DNA from: Lederbergia graminis
Lineage (GTDB): Bacteria; Bacillota; Bacilli; Bacillales; Bacillaceae_C
Direction: 5' to 3'
Assembly: GCF_042655485.1 (NCBI RefSeq)
Contig: NZ_JBHSMC010000013.1
Span: 137,670 to 201,669, forward strand
DNA length: 64,000 nt
The translations under genes and the position numbers were made by a program. A model generated the notes under the pieces. That model saw only the letters and a list, made by a program, of their open reading frames with translations, did no database searches and was not told where the DNA came from. Of this stretch, positions 1-8,039 are shown one piece after another (the first letter of the stretch is position 1; each line of letters begins with the position of its first letter).

Positions 1-418
1 AAAAATCCCAAGCTGGATTCCAGACGATTTCCCACAAATGTCCATCCGGGTCTTGGAAATATCCAGAATACCCACCCCAGAAAGTATCATGTGCTGGGAC
101 TGTAATGACAGCACCCGCTTCCCGTGCTTGTTCCATTACTTGATCAACCTCTTCTTTGCTCTCTACATTGTGCCCAATTGTAAAATCAGTTGGACTTTTT
201 GGTGTCTGTTTGATACTCGTATCATGCGCAATATCTTCACGTTTCCAAATAGCTAGCTTTAATCCCGATTGCAAATCAAAAAATGCAACAGCACCGTGCT
301 CAAATTCTTGTCCTATAATTCCTTCTGTCGATAATCCAAGTCCATCTCGATAAAATTTCAATGACCTCTCTAAGTCATCTACACCTATAGTAATTACTGA
401 AATTCTTGGTTTCATCAT
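1..418 (-). CDS. VOC (glyoxalase/bleomycin-resistance fold) protein, 3' end cut by window edge
   Basis: Translating the minus strand from ATG at 418 gives 139 residues with no stop before the window edge. The start is preceded by a strong GATAGGAGG site about seven bases upstream. The protein begins with MMKPRISVITIGVDDLERS and has a repeated beta-alpha-beta fold pattern. 'FYRDGLGL' lies near residue 22, and the C-terminal 'GYFQDPDGHLWEIVWNP' is the classic end of a VOC module, with a metal-binding Glu. The family includes glyoxalase I, fosfomycin and bleomycin resistance proteins and dioxygenases. Nothing here fixes a substrate, so only the fold is assigned. The visible part is nearly a complete single-module protein, so only a few residues are probably missing. 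Confidence 0.85.
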   Translation of the reverse strand, partial: MMKPRISVITIGVDDLERSLKFYRDGLGLSTEGIIGQEFEHGAVAFFDLQSGLKLAIWKREDIAHDTSIKQTPKSPTDFTIGHNVESKEEVDQVMEQAREAGAVITVPAHDTFWGGYSGYFQDPDGHLWEIVWNPAWDF

Positions 419-420
419 AA

Positions 421-677
421 ACCTCCTATCAAAATTTATCCTATATAATGTAATATCATGAGGTTGTTTTTTCCCTTTTATAAAAGAATATATAAATTCT
501 CAATAAACTCCAACCCTTAAATGGTTAATTATTCTCATCACGTAATTCCATATAAAGTATAACATTTCAATGCTTGTAATTTATCTCGTTCTTTACCTCA
601 AGGTCCATATTGTTGGTGAAGGATACTAATGATGAATACCAGGGAGGTAACTGAATCAATACTTACAGAAATTTCAT
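421..677. other. intergenic region, no gene seen
   Basis: This AT-rich 257-base gap separates the VOC gene from the ABC permease; both are read leftward. It must hold the promoter of the VOC gene and the 3' end signals of the permease. I see no strong hairpin plus T-run terminator and no credible ORF with a ribosome binding site. Confidence 0.4.
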
Positions 678-2690
678 CTAATTTATAACCTCATTTAAAA
701 ACTTTCTAGCTGCAAAGAAATAGTAAATGGTTTGCAGGATTAAATATAAACCCCCTATTGATAGAAAGTTTATCATTAGAATCGGGTTAGACATAATACC
801 ACCGCTATCTTGAGCTATTGTAATGATATAAAGATAGCTTAATATGATTCCTATAATTGGTGCCAAAAAGAACAAAATCCTCAGTTCTTTTGTAACGATC
901 TTTTTCACTTCTTTTTTTGTAATTCCTATCTTATATAATTTTCTATATTTTATTCTTTCCTGTTCAATATCCGTAAATAGATTCAAGTACACTAGAATAA
1001 ACGTCGCAAAGAAAAATAAGATACTTAAAAATGTGGATATAAAAAATAGTAACCCGCCATCTATTCTACTCGCATTGTATTCATTTATTTTGGAAACAGG
1101 CTCTAACAACTCCCTTTCTGAGTATGGAGATAATTGCCCTAAGGGATACTCGTCCATTTTCGGAGTTAATTGATTTTTTGCATGTAATTTATTCTCTAAT
1201 TCATTCACTGCATCAGCTGATTTTTTCCAGCCGGATATTTCTAACCAATGTACTTCTGCAGTGTAAACATCTAGCTTATTTCTTAACATCTCGTAATCTG
1301 CTTCGCTTACTAAAATAAAATCAGGATTATAATAACGAAAACGATAATCAAATATCGGTTCTATCACTATATCCTGCAATGCTAACGATATGTTTTCCTC
1401 CCCATTATTAAAATTTAATCCCTCAGTATAATCGCTATTTTCCTCTGAAGTAGTAGAACTAATCCAATAAATATATTTTCCTTCGCTAATATGAAGCTGC
1501 GTTTCTGAGACTTGATTAAAACTTTCTACTGACATAAACGTATACCTGTACATAAAATTCCATTGGGGGTGAAATTCGAAGTAATCAAATGTTTCTAGTA
1601 GTTGATGCTCAAGGATTACATGATTGTTATTATGAAATGTTTCAGAGAGTTCATCGAATGAGATGATATTTTTTGTTTCCGTTTGGACGAATGCTACATC
1701 GTATGGAAGTTCTTCCACTATATTTTCAGCACTAGAGTAGAAGTTTAAGGTCATAGTGCTATAAAAAATAGTCACCATTGCCATTATGATAATAAGCATA
1801 AATGTCGATTTTAGTTGTTTAATTTTATAATCAATGCTCGTTAAACTTAAGAGTCTACGATAATAGATACTCGGATACTTTTTCGTATACTTAAGTAAAA
1901 AACTAGCAAACCGGGAAACTGCCAAATATAAACCTATGAAAAGACTAATTGTACATAATATAAAGAGTGTGCCTTCTCCCCACTCATATATATCTTTAAA
2001 TATGGTCTGATCCAGGTAAAATTTCTTTTCATACGTAAATATATATAGAATTGCCATCGAACATAAAATGATTCCGATTCCCAATACACCTAAAAATGGA
2101 GTTTTAACGGGCTTACTTTCAGATATGCGATCCCACTTCATGATTTTCACAAGTTCAGAGCTCTTCATCATGAACAAGGATTTACTTATCGCAAAGATAA
2201 AAACAATAAGAAAGATTCCGATTGTATAAAAAAACATCTTCCAATGAAGATAAAAGGAAATATCCGTTATCCCCACACTGCTCATTAAAGTAAGAAAAAA
2301 TAAGCGTGAAAATACAATTCCTGCTAAAAGTCCAGTAGCAATGGAGACAAGTGCAATCCCTATATTTTCTAGACATATTAATTTTATCAGGTCACGATTA
2401 GACATACCTAACGTCATAAATAGCCCAAATTCTTTTTTTCTTCTTTTAATAAAAATAGAGTGAGCATAGCTGATGAAGAATACTGTAAAAATGAGTAACG
2501 CTACCGTTGGAATCATTAGTAATTCGTTCATCCCATGCTGTACTTGCGGATTATTCATAATGTTGTCGTTAAAAAAGAGAGTTGAAAACATAAAGAAAAC
2601 CATGACAGTAAAGCTGTTGCATAAAAAATAAAAGATGTACTTCCGTTTATTTACCTTTGTCATTTTCCACACAAGTTGCTTAAATGTCAT
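678..2690 (-). CDS. BceB-type ABC transporter permease (FtsX family)
   Basis: This 670-residue integral membrane protein fits the BceB/YtsD/VraG family of antimicrobial-peptide-sensing exporters. I count ten likely membrane helices: roughly 17-38, 55-77, 108-130, 152-172, 200-220, 240-260, 291-315, 548-570, 605-625 and 635-657. A large extracellular domain of about 220 residues lies between helices 7 and 8, the family hallmark and presumed peptide sensor. An FtsX-like domain occupies helices 2-4, with 'RRKKEFGLFMTLGMS' just after helix 2. The start overlaps the end of the ATPase gene by 11 bases, so the two are translationally coupled. BceB proteins usually act with a BceS-type kinase and BceR regulator; neither is adjacent here. 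The substrate, probably a peptide such as a bacitracin-like antibiotic, is inferred from family only. Confidence 0.9.
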   Translation of the reverse strand: MTFKQLVWKMTKVNKRKYIFYFLCNSFTVMVFFMFSTLFFNDNIMNNPQVQHGMNELLMIPTVALLIFTVFFISYAHSIFIKRRKKEFGLFMTLGMSNRDLIKLICLENIGIALVSIATGLLAGIVFSRLFFLTLMSSVGITDISFYLHWKMFFYTIGIFLIVFIFAISKSLFMMKSSELVKIMKWDRISESKPVKTPFLGVLGIGIILCSMAILYIFTYEKKFYLDQTIFKDIYEWGEGTLFILCTISLFIGLYLAVSRFASFLLKYTKKYPSIYYRRLLSLTSIDYKIKQLKSTFMLIIIMAMVTIFYSTMTLNFYSSAENIVEELPYDVAFVQTETKNIISFDELSETFHNNNHVILEHQLLETFDYFEFHPQWNFMYRYTFMSVESFNQVSETQLHISEGKYIYWISSTTSEENSDYTEGLNFNNGEENISLALQDIVIEPIFDYRFRYYNPDFILVSEADYEMLRNKLDVYTAEVHWLEISGWKKSADAVNELENKLHAKNQLTPKMDEYPLGQLSPYSERELLEPVSKINEYNASRIDGGLLFFISTFLSILFFFATFILVYLNLFTDIEQERIKYRKLYKIGITKKEVKKIVTKELRILFFLAPIIGIILSYLYIITIAQDSGGIMSNPILMINFLSIGGLYLILQTIYYFFAARKFLNEVIN

Positions 2691-3444
2691 AGCCTTCTCC
2701 CCCTAAAACAGCGAGACTATCCATAATTTGATTAATAAATTCTTTCCTAGTTCCCTTCTTTTCAATATGCGAATGAATTCTACCATCTTTTATAAAGGTG
2801 ACTTTATTACAATAACTTGCAGCAAACACATCATGAGTAACAACTAAAATCGTTGTTTGAAATTCCGTTACTATTTTCTCAAAGCATTTTAGGATAGTAG
2901 CAGATGATTTAGAATCTAAATTTCCTGTTGGTTCATCCGCCAATATAATATCTGGTTCATTTACAAGTGCTCTACTTACTGCTACTCTTTGTTGCTGACC
3001 TCCAGATATTTGATAAGGATATTTATTAGCTATATCATTAATCCCAAATAAGTTCATCATCTCCAGCGCCTTCTCTTCCATATAAAAAGCACTTTTTTTC
3101 TCTAAAATCATAGGTACCATAATATTTTCTTTAACAGTTAAGCTATCTAACAAATTAAACTCCTGAAATACAAAACCTAGCTGTCTTCTGCGAAATAGTG
3201 CCAGTTCATCACCGCTCATATTACTTATTTCTTTCCCAGAGATAATCACTTCACCTGAAGTAGGCTTGTCAATTCCACTTAATAAATTCAATAAGGTAGT
3301 TTTGCCACTTCCCGACGGGCCCATAATGGCAAGAAATTCTCCTTTATTCATGGAAAGACTGACATCTTCTAAAGCTCTCGTAGCACCTGCTTCTCCTTCA
3401 TCTCCATATAGCTTCACTAAATCATTTGCTAGTAATATAGTAAT
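2680..3444 (-). CDS. BceA-type ABC transporter ATP-binding protein, probable ATT start
   Basis: Nucleotide-binding subunit paired with the downstream permease. It has Walker A GPSGSGKTT, the signature ISGGQQQR, Walker B IILADEPTG and the switch His in VTHD. The C-terminal 'IMDSLAVLGGEGYDI' tail is typical of BceA proteins. The first conventional start is GTG at 3417, which has no ribosome binding site. Family members carry about nine more residues before 'VKLYG'. In frame upstream, codons read ITILLANDL back to an ATT at 3444, six bases after a perfect AAAGGAGGGG (3451-3460). A TAA lies at 3448-3450. I therefore propose initiation at ATT, giving 254 residues. If ATT is not used, the protein would start at GTG 3417 (245 residues). 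Confidence 0.88.
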   Translation of the reverse strand: MTILLANDLVKLYGDEGEAGATRALEDVSLSMNKGEFLAIMGPSGSGKTTLLNLLSGIDKPTSGEVIISGKEISNMSGDELALFRRRQLGFVFQEFNLLDSLTVKENIMVPMILEKKSAFYMEEKALEMMNLFGINDIANKYPYQISGGQQQRVAVSRALVNEPDIILADEPTGNLDSKSSATILKCFEKIVTEFQTTILVVTHDVFAASYCNKVTFIKDGRIHSHIEKKGTRKEFINQIMDSLAVLGGEGYDI

Positions 3445-3450
3445 TGTTTA

Positions 3451-3460
3451 CCCCTCCTTT
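3451..3460 (-). promoter_or_regulatory. ribosome binding site that decides the bceA-like start
   Basis: Read on the minus strand this is AAAGGAGGGG, close to a perfect anti-SD match. The only in-frame codon at proper distance is ATT at 3442-3444. No ATG, GTG or TTG lies within the normal window. Confidence 0.7.
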
Positions 3461-3594
3461 AAGGATATTGTGAAAAATAGCTATATCCACCCATCTTATA
3501 CGCTAAAAATACCTTACAATTTTGCAAGGCATTCTACATGAAACTATGTTCCTTTTTACACATCTGTTTGATTGTTAACTAGTCGTACTGATTT

Positions 3595-3795
3595 TTCTAT
3601 TTAAGCTCTGTTAAGCTCTGTTGTTGATTTTCGCTCCTGTACACTCTCTTTCCGCGTGCACGGCCTCAGCTAGCTTGGCAAAGAAAACCGCTTTGCCATG
3701 TGGATCTTCGGCTCGTGCTGTTCCCGCAGGAGTCTCGTGTACATCCGCTACAATCAACTAAATTGTTAACAACAATGAACTTTAACAAAGCCTTT
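3595..3795. repeat. dispersed palindromic intergenic repeat, copy 1
   Basis: The core at 3623-3758 is bounded by GTTGATT and AATCAAC and contains the marker strings CTTTCCGCG and CCCGCAGGAGTC. Flanking bases also tend to pair (GCTCTGTTAAG on the left, CTTTAACAAAGC on the right). Related copies lie at 7786-7916, 14632-14759 (opposite orientation) and 45435-45564, with a fragment at 39097-39133. It contains no ORF of note. It sits in the otherwise empty gap between the ABC transporter promoter and the methyltransferase terminator. It resembles a small non-autonomous structured repeat, but no transposase is linked to it. Confidence 0.8.
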
Positions 3796-3907
3796 ATTTA
3801 AAACTCCCCCATAAATTGCTTCTTTCGATCAACTATATATTAAATTGTAAGCCATTACTTATTAATAAACAATTACAAATATATTGAAAAGATTAGGAAA
3901 AGGCATG

Positions 3908-3941
3908 AAAAAACTCGGGCTCCTGATGAGGAAAACCCGAG
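3908..3941 (-). terminator. Rho-independent terminator of rlmD-like gene
   Basis: Read leftward: CTCGGG, a 16-base loop that itself can pair, CCCGAG, then TTTTTT. It lies 15 bases past the stop codon of the methyltransferase gene. Confidence 0.85.
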
Positions 3942-3955
3942 ATTTTATTAAAGAT

Positions 3956-5332
3956 TTACAATTTCAATTCCAGTCTCGCAACTGCTTCTACGTGATTCGT
4001 TTGAGGAAACATGTCCACTGGTTGCACTTCAATCGTTTTATATCCGCCATCTTCCAATATTTTTAAGTCACGAGCTAATGTTGCTGGGTTGCAAGAGACG
4101 TATACTACTTTTTTCGGTTTCATCTTTATTATCGTATCAAGTAGGGCTTGATCACAACCTTTGCGTGGTGGATCCACAACCAGTACATCTGCTTTATTTC
4201 CTTGAGCGTACCATTTTGGAATAACAGTCTCTGCTTCCCCAACAGCAAATTCAGCATTTTCCATATCGTTTAATTCTGCATTTCTTTTTGCATCCGCAAT
4301 TGCTTCTGGTACAATCTCTACGCCAAAAACTTTCTTCGCTTTTTGGGCGAGAAATAGAGAGATTGTTCCGATTCCGCAGTATGCATCAATGACTGATTCT
4401 TCTCCGCTTAAATCTGCATATTCCAGTGCTTTATTATATAAGACCTTTGTTTGCTCTGGATTTACTTGATAAAAGGAGCGTGCAGATATCGCAAATTTAA
4501 TATCTCCAATAAAGTCATAAATGACGTCTTCTCCCCAAAGTACTTTTGTCTCTTCCCCAAATATTACATTCGTCCGTTTTGAATTAATGTTTTGCACAAT
4601 GGATTTAATTCCTGGAATTTCTTTCGTAATCTCTTGTATAATCTTTTTCACATTTGGTATCTCTTGTGTACGAGTAATGAATACAATCATAATTTCGCCG
4701 GTTACTTGTCCATTACGAGCCATTACGTGACGAAGAGTACCTTTATGAGTTTGTTCATTATAAGCACGTACGCCATATTTCCCACAAATTTCTTTCACTT
4801 TTCGTAACACTATATCATTTTGTTCATGTTGAATGAGACACGCATCCATATCTATGATGTCATGAGAGCGTTGTTGATAAAAGCCTCCGATAAGTCCACC
4901 TTCTCGTTCACCTATTGGCACTTGTGATTTATTACGATAACGCCAAGGGTTATCCATCCCAAGTACTGGGTGAACTACAACATTATCTAACTTCCCAATT
5001 CGTTCTAATACATCTCGAACTTGTTTCTCTTTCGCAATTAATTGTCCTTTATAACTGAGATGCTGAAGCTGACAACCGCCACACTCTTTGTATATAGGGC
5101 ATTCTGGCTGAACGCGGTATTCACTCTCTTCGTAAATCTCCATCAAACGGCCAAAACCATAGCCTTTATTTAATTTTACAACTTTAATTTTTCCTCTTTC
5201 TCCAGGGAGGGCATTGGGAACAAATAGAGGATATCCCTCAACTTTTGCAACACCATTTCCGTCATGTGTTAAGTCTTCAAAAGTTACATCTATATAATCG
5301 TTTTTTTGTACGGGTGCTTGAAATTTAGCCAT
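3956..5332 (-). CDS. rlmD: 23S rRNA (uracil-5-)-methyltransferase, RlmCD/RlmD type
   Basis: SAM-dependent RNA m5U methyltransferase of the TrmA/RumA family, 458 residues. In Bacillus the single orthologue (YefA/RlmCD) methylates two uridines of 23S rRNA. An N-terminal TRAM domain spans about residues 8-65. The 4Fe-4S cluster cysteines are C78, C84 and C87 in 'CPIYKECGGC', plus C165. SAM-binding motif 'DAYCGIGTISLFLAQ' and motif IV 'VDPPRKGCD' are present. The catalytic cysteine is C414 in 'VYVSCNPATLARD', with the general-base Glu in 'NHVEAVARLEL'. In B. subtilis this gene follows dgkB, as I recall; here about 18 kb separates them. It is a single-gene unit with its own terminator. Confidence 0.95.
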   Translation of the reverse strand: MAKFQAPVQKNDYIDVTFEDLTHDGNGVAKVEGYPLFVPNALPGERGKIKVVKLNKGYGFGRLMEIYEESEYRVQPECPIYKECGGCQLQHLSYKGQLIAKEKQVRDVLERIGKLDNVVVHPVLGMDNPWRYRNKSQVPIGEREGGLIGGFYQQRSHDIIDMDACLIQHEQNDIVLRKVKEICGKYGVRAYNEQTHKGTLRHVMARNGQVTGEIMIVFITRTQEIPNVKKIIQEITKEIPGIKSIVQNINSKRTNVIFGEETKVLWGEDVIYDFIGDIKFAISARSFYQVNPEQTKVLYNKALEYADLSGEESVIDAYCGIGTISLFLAQKAKKVFGVEIVPEAIADAKRNAELNDMENAEFAVGEAETVIPKWYAQGNKADVLVVDPPRKGCDQALLDTIIKMKPKKVVYVSCNPATLARDLKILEDGGYKTIEVQPVDMFPQTNHVEAVARLELKL

Positions 5333-5446
5333 TATGTTCGTCCTTTTCGTTCTGATTTCAATGAATAGATTGTATCATACTCCAATTCATTATCGAAACC
5401 TCTTTGCCATGCATGATAATAATGACATATGTAAAACATAGATGGG

Positions 5447-5471
5447 TATAACTAGTAGAAAGGTATTTCTA
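5447..5471 (+). promoter_or_regulatory. possible -10 and operator palindrome upstream of the PTS gene
   Basis: TATAAC at 5447-5452 could be a -10 box; a good -35 is not obvious. Just downstream, at 5456-5471, is a perfect palindrome, TAGAAA-N4-TTTCTA. Its position would place a bound repressor at the transcription start. The cognate regulator is not encoded next to it. Confidence 0.4.
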
Positions 5472-5499
5472 TTAAAATCAATAGAAGGAGTTAATGTTT

Positions 5500-7032
5500 A
5501 TGGGAAAATTGTTCGAAAGAGCCCAACAGTTTGGTAAATCCTTCATGTTACCAATTGCTGTATTACCTGCTGCAGGGTTACTCCTCGGAATCGGTGGGGC
5601 ATTATCAAATCCAAATACAATTAAAGCCTATCCTTTTCTAGACGTTGCCTGGTTACAATCTATTTTCACCATCATGTCCAGTGCAGGGAATGTTATATTT
5701 GCTAATCTAGCTTTACTTTTTGCTATTGGGGTTGCAGTTGGATTAGCGAAAAGCGATAAAGGGACTGCTGGCCTAGCTGGTATGCTCGGCTTTCTCGTAA
5801 TGAATGCAACTATCTCGGCTTTGCTGACGATAACTGGTGACTTGAATACAGAAGATCCAGCATCTGCGGGTCAAGGTTTAGTTCTAGGCATTCATACTCT
5901 GGAAACAGGAGTATTTGGTGGAGTAGTTGTAGGTATTCTCGTTGCTTTACTTCACAATCGATATAATAAGAAACAATTACCTCCATTTTTAGGATTCTTT
6001 AGCGGATCGCGCTTTGTCCCAATCGTTTCTTCATTTGCCACCATCTTTCTTGGTGTTCTCATGTTTCTTGTTTGGCCGTTTATCCAAGCTGGAATCTTTA
6101 AAATGGGTGGGCTAGTTGAAGCGACAGGTTATATTGGTACACTTATTTATGGATTTGTACTTCGCTTATTAGGACCTTTTGGACTTCATCATATTTTCTA
6201 TATGCCATTTTGGACAACAAGTTTAGGTGGATCACTAGTTGTCGATGGACAATTAATAGAAGGTACACAACGAATCTTCTTTGCTCAACTAGCAGATCCA
6301 ACAGTTGAACAATTTTACATTGGCACTGCTAGATTCATGTCTGGGCGCTTTATTACCATGATGTTTGGTCTTATCGGTGCTGCTTATGCTATATATAGAA
6401 CTGCAAAACCTGAGAATAAGAAGGTTGTAGCTGGATTAATGGGTTCTGCAGCACTAACATCATTCTTAACCGGAATTACTGAACCAATCGAATTTTCCTT
6501 CTTATTCCTAGCACCATTACTATATGTATTGCATGCATTCCTAGATGGATTAGCGTTTATGTTGGCCCATATTTTCGAAATAACGATTGGACAAACTTTC
6601 TCAGGCGGATTTATTGATTTTATTCTATTTGGAATATTACAGGGGAATGCAAAGACAAACTGGATCATTGTTCCGTTAATTGGGATTCCGTGGTTCTTTG
6701 TCTACTTTTTCTTATTCTCTTTCTTCATCAAAAAGTTCAACTTAAAAACACCAGGTAGAGAAGATGAAGTTGCTCGAACTGAAACTGTAAATACAAGCGA
6801 GAGAGCGGAAACGATTATTTCTGCTTTAGGTGGTGCTGAAAATTTAACAAATGTAGATTGTTGTGCAACTCGCTTACGTGTAAGTGTAAACGATGCAGAT
6901 AAAGTCGACGAAGATTTATTAAAACAAACAGGTGCCAAAGGTGTTGTGAAAAAAGGGAATGGCGTCCAAGTTATTTATGGACCACATGTAACCATCATTA
7001 AAAACGAAATATCAGAAATCGTAGGTGAATAA
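5500..7032 (+). CDS. PTS sugar transporter EIICB, glucose/N-acetylglucosamine family
   Basis: Membrane permease and phosphotransfer subunit, 510 residues. The N-terminal IIC domain spans about residues 1-400 and carries the conserved 'GITEPIEF' motif and 'GPFGLHHIFYMPFW'. The C-terminal IIB domain covers about residues 430-510, with the phosphorylation cysteine in 'NVDCCATRLRV'. The second Cys, about residue 455, aligns with the usual site, and a Cys immediately before it is unusual. There is no IIA domain, so a IIA encoded elsewhere must feed it. I chose ATG at 5500 because AGAAGGAG at 5483-5490 is nine bases upstream; ATG at 5494 is too close. The gene abuts nanE, which points to an amino sugar such as N-acetylmannosamine or N-acetylglucosamine. 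The exact substrate is not decided. Confidence 0.9.
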   Translation: MGKLFERAQQFGKSFMLPIAVLPAAGLLLGIGGALSNPNTIKAYPFLDVAWLQSIFTIMSSAGNVIFANLALLFAIGVAVGLAKSDKGTAGLAGMLGFLVMNATISALLTITGDLNTEDPASAGQGLVLGIHTLETGVFGGVVVGILVALLHNRYNKKQLPPFLGFFSGSRFVPIVSSFATIFLGVLMFLVWPFIQAGIFKMGGLVEATGYIGTLIYGFVLRLLGPFGLHHIFYMPFWTTSLGGSLVVDGQLIEGTQRIFFAQLADPTVEQFYIGTARFMSGRFITMMFGLIGAAYAIYRTAKPENKKVVAGLMGSAALTSFLTGITEPIEFSFLFLAPLLYVLHAFLDGLAFMLAHIFEITIGQTFSGGFIDFILFGILQGNAKTNWIIVPLIGIPWFFVYFFLFSFFIKKFNLKTPGREDEVARTETVNTSERAETIISALGGAENLTNVDCCATRLRVSVNDADKVDEDLLKQTGAKGVVKKGNGVQVIYGPHVTIIKNEISEIVGE

Positions 7033-7036
7033 TAAT

Positions 7037-7723
7037 ATGTTAGAGAAAGTGAAGCTTGGACTTATTGCATCATGTCAAGCGTTGGAAGACGAACCATTAC
7101 ACAGTTCTTTTATCATGGCGAAAATGGCATTAGCAGCTAGCCTTGGTGGTGCGGTAGGAATTCGTGCCAATTCAAAAGAAGATATACTCGCCATTAAGAA
7201 AGAAGTAGATTTACCTGTTGTCGGGATTGTAAAACGCGATTATCCAGATAGTGAAGTGTTTATTACTGCTACCAAAAAAGAAATCATTGAACTATTAGAA
7301 TCTGGTTGTGAAATGATTGCAATGGATGCTACATTACGGAAACGTCCTAATGGTGAAACATTAAGTGATCTTGTTTCATTTGTTAGAAGCGAGCATCCTC
7401 ACATTCAATTAATGGCTGATATCTCCACATTAGAGGATGCAATCGGAGCTGAAAAACTAGGATTTGATTGTGTTTCAACAACTTTATACGGTTATACGGA
7501 AGAAACAAAAGAACATAAATTATACGATAATGATTTCTCATTTATTAAAGATGTACTAGAAAAGGTGAAAATTCCTGTAATTGCAGAGGGGAATGTCATA
7601 ACACCAGAAATGGCAAAAACCGTTATCTCACTAGGGTCTTATGCTGTTGTAGTAGGTGGTGCGATTTCTCGACCAAAGCAAATTACAGAGCGTTTTGTGG
7701 ATGCAATTAAAGAAGCAAAGTAA
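7037..7723 (+). CDS. nanE: N-acylmannosamine-6-phosphate 2-epimerase
   Basis: Converts N-acetylmannosamine-6-phosphate to N-acetylglucosamine-6-phosphate in sialic acid and amino sugar catabolism; cytosolic TIM barrel of 228 residues. The catalytic Lys is K66 in 'GIVKRDYP' and the catalytic acid is E184 in 'IAEGNV'. The C-terminal phosphate-binding 'VVVGGAISRP' is clear. The start is ATG at 7037, with AGGTG at 7023-7027 nine bases upstream, overlapping the end of the PTS gene, so the two are coupled. No nagA, nagB, nanA or regulator is nearby. The pair therefore looks like a minimal import-and-epimerise module for ManNAc feeding GlcNAc-6-P metabolism elsewhere. That substrate assignment is inference. 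Confidence 0.93.
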   Translation: MLEKVKLGLIASCQALEDEPLHSSFIMAKMALAASLGGAVGIRANSKEDILAIKKEVDLPVVGIVKRDYPDSEVFITATKKEIIELLESGCEMIAMDATLRKRPNGETLSDLVSFVRSEHPHIQLMADISTLEDAIGAEKLGFDCVSTTLYGYTEETKEHKLYDNDFSFIKDVLEKVKIPVIAEGNVITPEMAKTVISLGSYAVVVGGAISRPKQITERFVDAIKEAK

Positions 7724-7730
7724 ATTTAAG

Positions 7731-8013
7731 AGGCTGGGACAAAACGATTTGACCTGGATGTAAATCCGAACAATGTAAGTATAGCTATACCGCTTCGGAA
7801 ATACACTTCGCTTTCCGCGGGCGGCTGATGAGCCTCCTCGTGCTTATTGCACTGCGGGGTCTCATCGAGGCCTTTGCTCCCGCAGGAGTCTTCGTGTATT
7901 TCCTCCGCTGGTAACTATTAAATTTTATATTTGATAAATTGACCGAACTATCTTGTTATTTAATCAAGTTATAGTTCGGTTTTTACTTGAAACAACCTTT
8001 CTTTGTCCCACTC
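7731..8013. repeat. composite intergenic element with terminal inverted repeats
   Basis: The left end AAGAGGCTGGGACAAA and the right end TTTGTCCCACTCTTT are imperfect inverted repeats. Inside, 7786-7916 is a copy of the dispersed repeat (CGCTTTCCGCGGGCGG and GCTCCCGCAGGAGTC), whose ends GGAAATACAC and GTGTATTTCC pair. Then comes a hairpin of GACCGAACTAT and ATAGTTCGGTT at about 7941-7981. No protein is encoded. The GAGGCTGGGACAAA end motif is familiar from intergenic elements of many Firmicutes. Here it frames a second repeat family, so the element looks nested. Confidence 0.75.
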
Positions 8014-8039
8014 TTTCTTTATTAAACTATCTAAGAAAT

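Noticed and set aside
844..1173. ORF opposite the BceB-like gene
   Set aside because: It is the antisense frame of a well-supported permease; no ribosome binding site and no recognisable domain.
3884..4066. Short plus-strand ORF at the methyltransferase 3' end
   Set aside because: It runs across the terminator hairpin and the antisense of the methyltransferase gene; no ribosome binding site of its own.
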